The translations under genes and the position numbers were made by a program. The notes under the pieces are model-generated. The model saw only the letters and a program-made list of their open reading frames with translations. It searched no databases and was not told the origin of the DNA. A stretch of DNA of 20,661 bases. Origin: Corallococcus sp. CAG:1435 (lineage in GTDB: Bacteria > Bacillota > Clostridia > Christensenellales > CAG-314). Positions 1-7,937 of the stretch are shown in pieces. The stretch is from assembly GCA_000433775.1 (NCBI GenBank), contig HF998492.1, positions 12,342-33,002 of the forward strand, read 5' to 3'. Within the stretch, counting starts at the first letter, position 1, and each line of letters opens with the position of its first letter.

Positions 1-1
1 G

Positions 2-3000
2 AAACTCAACACGACGGACAACGGCGGCATCAACCTCAACGTTCCGTTCATTGCGTTTTACGGCGACTGGACGGAAGCGCCCATGTTTGACAAAACCTAC
101 TACGAAGTGGAAAGCACGGCGCACAACGAAGCCATCGACGACGAAGACAAAGTCAAGGCGGATTACTACGCAACCACGCCTTACGGTTCCTACTACTACA
201 ACTACATCATTCCTTTGGGAACGTATCTGTACGACATCGACACCACAAAGTACGACGCTATTCCCGCTTCGGAAGACCACATCGCAATGTCCAACGTACT
301 TGGCACGATAGACGGTATTTCCTCCGTGTACGGCGGATTGCTGCGCAACGCCAAAACCATGACATTCACAATTACCGACAAGGTAACGGGCGAAGTGGTG
401 TACAGTTACGTCGACTACAACGCCAACAAGGCGTACTCGCTGGGAGGCAGCCCCATTCCCTACTTTGACTTTTTGAAGATAAGTGCCTATCAGTTGGGCT
501 TTGTCAACAACCGTCAGTACGAATTCAAAATGGAAGGCTTGCTTGACTACGGCGACGGCGGTGCGAACACCAACGTCAGAAACAGTTTCAGTTTCGACTT
601 CTACATGGATGACGAAGCGCCGATAATCAGGGACGTTTCCTACGAAAAGGTGTACGACAAAACTTTGAAGAAGGACCGTTACTACATCAACCTTACGGTG
701 TACGACAACCATTACGTGCAGTCCATCACGCCGTTGGTATTCACGTCCTCCTCTACTTATGCAATGCTCACGGAAAATCCCATTCCCGTCTACGGCGAAA
801 GGGGCGAGGACGTAACGGTGCGTTTTGAAATCACCGACTACCTTGAAAACATCGGCTACGACGCTTTGATAACCAGCGGTTTGGCGTTTTCCATCGACGA
901 CTACGCATTGAATTCCAACATTTTCGTGTGTCAACTTCCCGGTACACGTGGCGACTTCAAGTTTACCAAAGACGGCACTCTCACCGGTTCCGAAATGGTA
1001 ATTTTGCCCGTTACGGAAGGAGAAGTTGTGGATTTGACGCAATATCTTGCAACTGCGGACGCAACTGCCGATGCCGACAAGGACTACCTCAAATACCTCA
1101 ATTGGACGTCTTCCGACACGTCGGTGGTAACCGTCAAGGACGGAATTATCCACTGTTTGAAAGCGGGAAGAGCCACCGTTACGGTAACGGAACAGATGGA
1201 TTTGAAAAAGGCAAACATCATCATCAACGTCAAGTCGGCACCCACAGTGGCTTTGGCAAGCACAAGCGGGGCGATAACGGATGACGTATCTTCCGCCACA
1301 ATGACGGATTTGCGGTTTTCCTACTTCGACACGCTGTTTGCCTACTCACGTGCGGCGCAGACAAGCGAAATAGGCTCGACGGGCGACAGAATGTTTTTAA
1401 GCAGTATGTCGCAGATAAGTTTCTATCCCGGCGAAAAAGTCAAACTGGCGTTTGACCTCGACCCGTGGTATGCAAAGGACAACTACACTTTCAGTTACTC
1501 TTCCACCAACGAAACGGTGGCAACAGTCAACCAGGAAGGTGAAGTTACCGCTTTGAAAAAGGGTAACGCAACGATAACGCTGAAAGCCACCAACAAATAT
1601 ACGGGCAAAGTTTCCAACATCATGGCAACCGTCAGGTTGGAAGTCAAAAGCGAATTTGTAATTGAAGACCGTATGCTTGTTGCGTACAAAGGTCTTGGCG
1701 GAAGAGTCGTTATTCCCGACGACGAAGGAATACTGTACATCGGCGCATACGCATTCTGTCTGTACGAAACGGATTACAGCGTGGAACTGCCGGAAGACGA
1801 CTACGACGCCAACAAGATTCCTTCTGCCAACACGTCGATAACGGAAGTGGTAATCCCCTACGGCGTGGAGGAAATTCAGAAGTACGCCTTCTACAACTGC
1901 ACGGCTTTGCGTGTTGTGGAAGTTCCCACAAGCCTCAAGTACATCAGGGAATACGCCTTCTACAACGACAAACAACTCACTACCGTGAAACTTTTGGGTT
2001 CTTCCGACAGCGAAAACCTCGGTTTGGAAGCCACAAAGGCGGAAACGGTGGGCAAATACGCTTTCTACGGTTGCGAAAAACTTGAAAACATCAACATTTC
2101 CAAGATTTTTGCAATAGGCGACAGAGCGTTTGCCGGTTGTGCGGCATTGCAAAGCGCCGACCTTTCCGCATTGCGCAACACCGGTGCGGAAGCATTCCGT
2201 GATTGCACTGCGCTTGCAAGCGTTGTTCTCACCGAAAACACCAAACTTTCCTACGCTATGTTTGCAAGAAGCGGTTTGCAGTCGGTGGAAGTTTACGAAA
2301 AAATTTCCGTTCCCGATTTCTGCTTTGCACAGTGCGAAAACCTGCAATCGGTAACAATCAACAACAGCCTTGTTTCCATAGGTAAGGGCGCATTCAGCGA
2401 ATGTCCCTCTTTGGACAGTTTCCGTTTCAACGACGGCATAACGGTGGAAAACATAGGCGAACAGGCATTTTACGGATGTACGGCTCTTGCCACGTTCACC
2501 CTTCCCGACAACAGCGTAACGCTTGGAAACTACTGTTTCCTGGATTGCACATCCTTGCAGACGGTAGTGTTCGACACCAACACGGTGCTTGCCGAAGTGT
2601 TGGGTTCGGTGTTCCAAAACACCGCTCTTGCCAACTTTGACGTTACCGCAAGCGCCAACTACACAAGCGGCAACGACAACGGACTGTTGCTTTCCGCCGA
2701 CGGAAAAACGGTGGTGTTTGCCGCAACGGCAAAAGATTTCACCAATCTTGTTCTTTCCTACGAAAACATAGGCGCAGGCGCATTTTGCGGCACAAACGTG
2801 GTTACGCTGACATTTACCTCGGCGGTAAACATCGGCGACTACGCATTTGCCAACTGCAAAGACCTTACCACAATCAACTTTGCCGACGCAGAGGGTACGG
2901 TTGTGGGTAAACACAGTTTCAACTACGCCGAAAACCTCACGGCAATCACCAATCTCGACAAGGTAAAGAAAGTGGGCGACTACGCATTTGCCAACACGGG

Positions 3001-5053
3001 ATTGAGAAACGTCGTCCTGGGTGCAGACAGCACCTTCGGCGAGGGAGCATTCTTCCTTTCCGATTTGGAAGAAGTAACCATAGGCGCAAACAGCACATTC
3101 GGTTTGGGTGCTTTCCAGGATTGCAAGTACCTCACAACCGTCAACATGCCCGAGGGCGGCAACGTCCATTTCGGACAGGGATGCTTTGCCCGTGACGCTT
3201 TGCTTTCCGTCATCGACCTTTCCAAGGTGGACGACACCATCGAGGACGAAACGTTCTACGGTTGCACATCGCTGGTAACGGCAGTGCTGACAAACGTCAA
3301 GTACATCGGCAACTACGCATTTGCCGATTGCAGCGGATTGCGTCACCTGCAAATACCCGTTGCCGTCAGTATCGGTAACGGCGCATTCGGAAGATATTCC
3401 GAAGAAGGCACCGCTCCGCAAATAAGCGAAGTAGTGTTGCCGCAAACGCTCACTCATCTTGGCGACGGCGCATTCATGGGATGCAACGGCTTGATTGAAG
3501 TGGTAATCCCCGACGGAATAACGGAGATTCCCGACTACCTGTTCACTTACTGTATCAACCTTGTTTCCGTAACGTTGCCTCAATCGGTAACCTACGTAGG
3601 CGACTACGCATTTGCCGGCTGCGAAAGACTTTCGGAAATCAATCTGGAAAATGTCAGGGAAATTGCACCCTACGCCTTCTATCAGGCTGCGTCGTTGCAA
3701 AACATCGACCTTACAAGTGCGGAAAACATCGGTGAAGGCGCATTTGCAACAACGTTTGTTTCGGGCGATATCGTTGCAAACAACCTCAAAACGGTGGGCG
3801 ACTTTGCATTCAAGGATGCCTACATCTCTTCCTTCACTGCGCAAAGTCTGCAAACAATAGGCACGGGCGCATTCCAAAACAACCTGCTCACCGCTTTTGT
3901 ATTTTCCGACTCATTGAAGAGCATTGCTCCGCAGGCATTTTTGGACAACAACAGTCTTACGGAATTTTTGCGTTACCGGGACGGCAAAACGGTCAACGAC
4001 GGAGAAATCAACGACTATGCTTTGCTGGACAACGGCGTGCTGTACACTGTGATGCCTTCCGGCTACCTGCAACTGACTTCGGTGCCTGCCGCAATGGACA
4101 TTGACACCCTCAACGTGCTGGAAAACACATGGCGTATCGACTACTACGCAGGAAACGCCAACGCAAACATCGTCAAAGTAGTGTTGCCCGACTCCCTCAA
4201 AATCATCGGCAACTACGCTTTCTACGGCTACAAGGCGCTTAAAACGGTGGAATTCAAATCCTTCACCGCACCCGCTTTGGAAAGTTCCTACGATTCCAAC
4301 GCAGTACTCAGTCCTTCCGATCCCGGTTACAATCTGCTTCACAACAGTTTTGACATCGGCGGTTGGGAATTGGGCTACTACAACTTCATCAACCTTGTGG
4401 GCAAAAACTATCCCATCAACATGATTTTGCCTGCCAACGAAGGAATTGTCGGCTACGACTCGGTAATTTACCTCGTGTACTTCGGCAGTGTGGAAGATGC
4501 CCAGCGCAGCGACTACGTTGCAAGGGACAAAAACTTGGTGCTGTTCTTCGATTACGCCAAGGAAATTGCTCAACTTCACTCAATCACGCTGGTAAACGAA
4601 ACGCTCATCAACAACGCCGTTTCCGCCTACAACGCCATCACGCAGGATCCCACACAGTACGGTTACAGCCGTGAAGAATGGGAAAACTACGTAAATTTGG
4701 TGTTGCAAGCAAAGGAAACGTTGCGCAACCTGAAACTTGCAAACGCCAGCCTGTCCGCTCAGCAAATTCAGCGGGAAATTGACGCTTTGCCTGAGGTGTT
4801 CAGCGTGGAAGACGTGGCAATGCTCAGCGATCTTGCCGCAAGAATTGCCAAACTAGTTCCTGCGGAAAGAATGATTCTCGATCTCACCAAGTACACCGCA
4901 TTGCAAAATCAACTTACACAGTACAACGAATCGCTCACTGCGGAAATGCAGGGCGTAAGAGACGTTGTGGACAGCGTGTACATCGTTACCGCCATTGCAA
5001 CGGCACTTGCGGCAACAGCGGTGGCAACGGTAATCAAACGCCGTTACCTGTAA
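2..5053 (+). CDS. S8 subtilase-type surface protease, C-terminal part, with Big_2 domains and BspA-like LRR array (5' partial)
   Basis: The frame is open from base 2, so the gene starts left of the window; 1683 codons are visible. Residues 13-23 read NVPFIAFYGDW, the hallmark end of the Fn3-like domain after the catalytic domain in C5a peptidase/lactocepin-type S8 proteases. Residues 24 to about 320 continue with the Fn3-like tandem domains of that family, including DDEAPIIRDVSY near 203. Big_2-like domains follow at about 328-411 (WTSSDTSVVTV) and 467-549 (YSSTNETVATV). About 30 LRR_5 repeats fill 551-1421. A helical region around 1520-1655 contains a REIDALPEVFSVED motif resembling FIVAR-like spacers. 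The end is a hydrophobic helix (about 1660-1678) followed by KRRYL, a membrane anchor with a positive tail; no LPxTG is present. The catalytic Asp/His/Ser would be upstream, so protease activity is inferred from family architecture. The protein is probably surface-exposed and cleaves or binds external proteins. Confidence 0.85.
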   Translation, partial: KLNTTDNGGINLNVPFIAFYGDWTEAPMFDKTYYEVESTAHNEAIDDEDKVKADYYATTPYGSYYYNYIIPLGTYLYDIDTTKYDAIPASEDHIAMSNVLGTIDGISSVYGGLLRNAKTMTFTITDKVTGEVVYSYVDYNANKAYSLGGSPIPYFDFLKISAYQLGFVNNRQYEFKMEGLLDYGDGGANTNVRNSFSFDFYMDDEAPIIRDVSYEKVYDKTLKKDRYYINLTVYDNHYVQSITPLVFTSSSTYAMLTENPIPVYGERGEDVTVRFEITDYLENIGYDALITSGLAFSIDDYALNSNIFVCQLPGTRGDFKFTKDGTLTGSEMVILPVTEGEVVDLTQYLATADATADADKDYLKYLNWTSSDTSVVTVKDGIIHCLKAGRATVTVTEQMDLKKANIIINVKSAPTVALASTSGAITDDVSSATMTDLRFSYFDTLFAYSRAAQTSEIGSTGDRMFLSSMSQISFYPGEKVKLAFDLDPWYAKDNYTFSYSSTNETVATVNQEGEVTALKKGNATITLKATNKYTGKVSNIMATVRLEVKSEFVIEDRMLVAYKGLGGRVVIPDDEGILYIGAYAFCLYETDYSVELPEDDYDANKIPSANTSITEVVIPYGVEEIQKYAFYNCTALRVVEVPTSLKYIREYAFYNDKQLTTVKLLGSSDSENLGLEATKAETVGKYAFYGCEKLENINISKIFAIGDRAFAGCAALQSADLSALRNTGAEAFRDCTALASVVLTENTKLSYAMFARSGLQSVEVYEKISVPDFCFAQCENLQSVTINNSLVSIGKGAFSECPSLDSFRFNDGITVENIGEQAFYGCTALATFTLPDNSVTLGNYCFLDCTSLQTVVFDTNTVLAEVLGSVFQNTALANFDVTASANYTSGNDNGLLLSADGKTVVFAATAKDFTNLVLSYENIGAGAFCGTNVVTLTFTSAVNIGDYAFANCKDLTTINFADAEGTVVGKHSFNYAENLTAITNLDKVKKVGDYAFANTGLRNVVLGADSTFGEGAFFLSDLEEVTIGANSTFGLGAFQDCKYLTTVNMPEGGNVHFGQGCFARDALLSVIDLSKVDDTIEDETFYGCTSLVTAVLTNVKYIGNYAFADCSGLRHLQIPVAVSIGNGAFGRYSEEGTAPQISEVVLPQTLTHLGDGAFMGCNGLIEVVIPDGITEIPDYLFTYCINLVSVTLPQSVTYVGDYAFAGCERLSEINLENVREIAPYAFYQAASLQNIDLTSAENIGEGAFATTFVSGDIVANNLKTVGDFAFKDAYISSFTAQSLQTIGTGAFQNNLLTAFVFSDSLKSIAPQAFLDNNSLTEFLRYRDGKTVNDGEINDYALLDNGVLYTVMPSGYLQLTSVPAAMDIDTLNVLENTWRIDYYAGNANANIVKVVLPDSLKIIGNYAFYGYKALKTVEFKSFTAPALESSYDSNAVLSPSDPGYNLLHNSFDIGGWELGYYNFINLVGKNYPINMILPANEGIVGYDSVIYLVYFGSVEDAQRSDYVARDKNLVLFFDYAKEIAQLHSITLVNETLINNAVSAYNAITQDPTQYGYSREEWENYVNLVLQAKETLRNLKLANASLSAQQIQREIDALPEVFSVEDVAMLSDLAARIAKLVPAERMILDLTKYTALQNQLTQYNESLTAEMQGVRDVVDSVYIVTAIATALAATAVATVIKRRYL
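1653..4264 (+). repeat. Array of about 30 BspA-type LRR_5 repeats inside the first CDS
   Basis: Repeats of about 21-25 residues follow the pattern GxxAFxxCxxLxxVxLPxxVxxI, for example KYAFYNCTALRVVEVP and GEQAFYGCTALATFTLP. The array opens with a typical lead-in (IEDRMLVAYKGLGGRVVIPD). It is interrupted by two non-LRR islands of the type usual in this family, near 2671-2770 (GLLLSADGKTVVF) and 3985-4200 (ALLDNGVLYTVMPSGYLQL). I counted 31 units by eye; degenerate ones make this plus or minus two. LRR_5 arrays of this kind occur in secreted or surface proteins of oral and gut bacteria and protozoa and are linked to adhesion. Confidence 0.9.
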
Positions 5054-5054
5054 T

Positions 5055-5059
5055 GGAGG
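5055..5059 (+). promoter_or_regulatory. Ribosome binding site deciding the start of the small lipoprotein gene
   Basis: GGAGG lies five bases before the ATG at 5065. An in-frame ATG at 5053 overlaps the upstream TAA by one base but has no such site in front and would put four acidic/polar residues before the signal peptide. The 5065 start gives the classic MKKA signal sequence. The site sits only two bases past the previous stop codon, so translation may be coupled. Confidence 0.75.
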
Positions 5060-5064
5060 ACAAA

Positions 5065-5604
5065 ATGAAAAAAGCAGTTATTATTTCGTTGGTTGCGGTT
5101 TTGTGCGTAACGTTGCTTGTGTGCACGGCGTGCAATGCTCAACTCAACAGCATTTCCAAGGCGCAAAAAAGTGCGGCGGAAAAAGTAACCTCCTTCGATT
5201 GCGTCGCTACCGTTACCGACGGCGGAACGGTGGTGTACGTTTACAGCAAAAACCTCACCTTGATGACGGACTCAATGTCCGTCACCACGGTGGAATCCAA
5301 ACTCAACTCTTCCTTTGTGTTGGAAGAAAAGTCCACATCGGTGGACATGTTGTTGGACCGCTCTCTCATCAAATCCGTTTCCCTCACTTCCAAAAACGTG
5401 TCGGAAATACAGGAAACGGCAGAAGGTTTGCAGTGCAAAGTGTCCAATGACAACATTTCTTCCCTGTTTGGCGTAAATGTCCAAGCCGACGGCGACGCAG
5501 TTGTAACCGTGAGCATGCAAGGGGACGTTCTCAACACCATTACCGTCAGTTTTGCAACCCTTTCGGGCAAATCGGTGGTAGTAGAGTATTCTTACAAATA
5601 TTAG
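5065..5604 (+). CDS. Small lipoprotein of unknown function
   Basis: The product is 179 residues. It has a short positive N-terminus (MKK), a hydrophobic core and a lipobox-like CTAC with the likely acylated cysteine at residue 23; Cys20 is a less likely alternative. The mature part begins with a short polar helix-like stretch (about 24-42, rich in Ser, Ala, Lys). It then continues as alternating hydrophobic/polar strands with many Val, Thr and Ser, suggesting a beta-sheet fold. The general look is that of a small LolA/LppX-like half-barrel lipoprotein, but no diagnostic motif is visible and I do not assign a family. It follows the protease-LRR gene by 11 bases and precedes the next lipoprotein by 12, so it is an operon member. 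It may be a small partner or chaperone for the larger surface proteins; that is speculation. Confidence 0.8.
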   Translation: MKKAVIISLVAVLCVTLLVCTACNAQLNSISKAQKSAAEKVTSFDCVATVTDGGTVVYVYSKNLTLMTDSMSVTTVESKLNSSFVLEEKSTSVDMLLDRSLIKSVSLTSKNVSEIQETAEGLQCKVSNDNISSLFGVNVQADGDAVVTVSMQGDVLNTITVSFATLSGKSVVVEYSYKY

Positions 5605-5609
5605 GAGGT
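5603..5609 (+). promoter_or_regulatory. Strong Shine-Dalgarno site supporting a TTG start
   Basis: AGGAGGT starts inside the upstream TAG stop and ends seven bases before TTG at 5617. The TTG gives a perfect MKK-type signal peptide, and no in-frame ATG lies near enough to keep that signal peptide, so TTG initiation is well supported. The overlap with the stop codon suggests translational coupling. Confidence 0.8.
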
Positions 5610-5616
5610 AACGCAT

Positions 5617-7914
5617 TTGAAAAAAATACTCAGCGTTTTGCTGGTGGCAATCCTGCTGTTTTCCTTTGCAGGTTGCATCGAAAATAAAAAGCCGGCGACG
5701 CCCCAAAACGTGCAGATAAGCGACAGCGGCCTTATTACATGGGACGCAGTGGAAGGAGCCATCGGCTATGTCGTAAAAATCAACGACAGCGAAACTTCGG
5801 TAACCACCAATTCCTATCAGGTGGCGTCCGTTGTAAACACCTTCACCTACAGCATCGTTACGGTGGGCGAAGGCTACAAACTTTCCGACCCCACGGAAAC
5901 ATTCACTTTCGAGGGTAAGGGAAACGTTCCCCCGCAACCGGATCTCAGCGGAGTTACGGTGGGCATTGACGGCGGTTCGGAAATTCGCAGCGGCAAAACG
6001 TTGCAACTCACAGCAAACGTCAGCGGCGCCGAAGACACATCGGTAACGTGGAGCGTAACCCGTGGAAGCGACGTTGTGTCGGTGGACGAAAACGGTCTTG
6101 TAACGGCCAATGAAGTCAGCGGCGACGTGGTGGTGGAAATTCAGGCGACAAGCAACGCCAATTCGGAAAAATTTGCCACAAAATCTCTTACCGTAGTTGC
6201 AAAACCGCAACTGACGCAAGACATGTTGGACGCATTGAAGGGCGAAAGACTTGCCTTTGACGGATACATCAACATCACCGTGTACACGATAGGACCCTTC
6301 CCCACAGTGGAAGCGACCTATTCGGTGGTACTTCGCACCATGCTTGACGGTACCAACTGGTACGCCGAGTACGAAAACGCCGCCGGCGGAAAAACGGCTT
6401 TGTATTGCAAAAACAACGACGGACTTGCCTCTCAGGTGGGACTCAGTTTCACCAACGAGGAAACCTACTATCCCATCAAGGAAGCGGACGGAACGGAAAT
6501 TACGTGGGAGCAATCGGGCTACTACAACAATTTCCAAAACCTCACGGTGGAAGACTTCACCTTCAACGAGGACACATGGCGTTACGAGTACAACGGCGAC
6601 GACGACCTTCCCAAAAAGATGATTGCATCCGTCAACCCCTACGATTTCGTGGTGAACGGCTTTGCGCTTATTGTTGAAGACGGAGCCGTCAGCGGAATTT
6701 ACGCCAAGAGCGGCGACGACTACGCCGTGGCTCAGGGATACAGATCCGTGCAGGAACTGTACGTATTGGCAACGGTGGACGACAACCTTGTGGTACCTTC
6801 CATCACCAAGTACACTCACGACGAACTTCACGACCCTCTCAACCAAGCCATTGCAAACATGCAGCAGTTGCAAAATTACACAATGGACTTCAAGGAAATC
6901 ACGGCGTCGGTGTATTCGTCGGATATCATCGAAAAGGGCTTTGTGGAAACGATAACGGATGACGTCATGCACTTTGTGCCTTACGACGTAACCTACCAAA
7001 GCGACTACACGGAGATACACACTCCCGACCCGACTGCAAGTTACGGATATGTGCAGGCTTCCGATTCGCTGTACAACAGTTATTTCTCAAACGAAGGAAA
7101 GTTTGTCGCATCCCGTGCGTACAGCGGCAACGTTTCGGCGTCCCGTCCTGCGTTCAATTTTGCCGCAGAAATCTTCACTTCCTACTACGAGGATGAGGAA
7201 ACGGGAGAATTGTACTACTCCGTTGACGACCCGATGTGCGGAGTGGCAACGCAGTTCTACAACTGCATAGGCAACGACCTTTCTTTGTACGGCATCTTTG
7301 CCGCCCGTGGATACACATCTTCCACAAGTTCCTTCACTCCCTACGTGGTGGTGAAAGACGGCTACATAACAAAAGCCCGCTTCTATTTCAATATGGGACT
7401 TATGTACGGAGTCGTGGAATTGAAGTACAGCAACTTCAACACAACGCAAACTCCTTCCGACGTGTCCTTCGACGGTTACGAAGTGCGCAACGTTCCCACT
7501 TCGTGGAACCAACTTACACTTCAGGTAACTTCCGACGTCGCAGGTGCGGAAGAAGACGTGGAAATCAATGCTGCGGAATATTTTGCACAGTACTTCGGTC
7601 AAGGGGCGGCAGACGTTCCCTTCTTCGGAAACGTTTTGGGCGATTCTTACGGATTCGGAATGACGACATTCCGCAAACCGCAAAGCGCCGACAACGTCAA
7701 ACTGTCCTTTGTGCTGTACTACGACGTTCCGCTTGACAACGACTACACGATAACTACTTCGTTGGCAAAGGTTACGGAATATCTTTCCTCTTTGGGATTT
7801 GTACGCAATTCCTTCGGCGAATACCGCAAGGGCAACGTAATAGTGGAACCTGTGGACAACGATTTGGATTTGTTAATTTATGTCTGGACGGAAAATCCGC
7901 CGGCCATATCTTAA
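5617..7914 (+). CDS. Lipoprotein with Fn3-like and Big_2-like N-terminal domains; paralog of the next gene
   Basis: The product is 765 residues from a TTG start. The signal peptide ends in FAGC with the acylated cysteine at 20. Residues 27-102 look like an Fn3 domain (ITWDAVEGAIGYVVKIN). Residues 111-195 look like a Big_2 Ig domain (VTWSVTRGSDVVSVDENG). The rest (about 199-765) is a region I cannot name, in two related parts. Part one begins LTQDMLDAL; part two begins LNQAIANMQQLQNYTMDF; then comes a conserved block near 7471-7509 (DGYEVRNVPTSW) and an alpha/beta-like tail (LSSLGFVRNSFGEY). The same order of blocks appears in the next gene, so the two are tandem duplicates that have diverged. 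No enzyme motif is visible. It is presumably exposed on the outer face of the membrane. The function is unknown; two-part lipoproteins of this look may bind a hydrophobic or sugar ligand, which is only a guess. Confidence 0.85.
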   Translation: MKKILSVLLVAILLFSFAGCIENKKPATPQNVQISDSGLITWDAVEGAIGYVVKINDSETSVTTNSYQVASVVNTFTYSIVTVGEGYKLSDPTETFTFEGKGNVPPQPDLSGVTVGIDGGSEIRSGKTLQLTANVSGAEDTSVTWSVTRGSDVVSVDENGLVTANEVSGDVVVEIQATSNANSEKFATKSLTVVAKPQLTQDMLDALKGERLAFDGYINITVYTIGPFPTVEATYSVVLRTMLDGTNWYAEYENAAGGKTALYCKNNDGLASQVGLSFTNEETYYPIKEADGTEITWEQSGYYNNFQNLTVEDFTFNEDTWRYEYNGDDDLPKKMIASVNPYDFVVNGFALIVEDGAVSGIYAKSGDDYAVAQGYRSVQELYVLATVDDNLVVPSITKYTHDELHDPLNQAIANMQQLQNYTMDFKEITASVYSSDIIEKGFVETITDDVMHFVPYDVTYQSDYTEIHTPDPTASYGYVQASDSLYNSYFSNEGKFVASRAYSGNVSASRPAFNFAAEIFTSYYEDEETGELYYSVDDPMCGVATQFYNCIGNDLSLYGIFAARGYTSSTSSFTPYVVVKDGYITKARFYFNMGLMYGVVELKYSNFNTTQTPSDVSFDGYEVRNVPTSWNQLTLQVTSDVAGAEEDVEINAAEYFAQYFGQGAADVPFFGNVLGDSYGFGMTTFRKPQSADNVKLSFVLYYDVPLDNDYTITTSLAKVTEYLSSLGFVRNSFGEYRKGNVIVEPVDNDLDLLIYVWTENPPAIS

Positions 7915-7937
7915 AAAGAAAATAAGGAGATGTAAAA

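Noticed and set aside
1397..3877. 826-codon open frame on the minus strand opposite the LRR array
   Set aside because: It is exactly in register with the sense codons, is rich in Cys, His, Val and Arg as expected for a mirror of biased codons, and has no ribosome binding site I can see. The plus strand has clear domain signatures.
4976..5050. Sortase (LPxTG) anchor at the end of the first protein
   Set aside because: There is a hydrophobic helix and a positive tail but no LPxTG or similar motif before it, so I call a transmembrane anchor instead.
5053..5604. Upstream ATG start for the small lipoprotein, overlapping the previous stop by one base
   Set aside because: It lacks a ribosome binding site of its own and spoils the MKK signal-peptide start; ATG 5065 has GGAGG at good distance.
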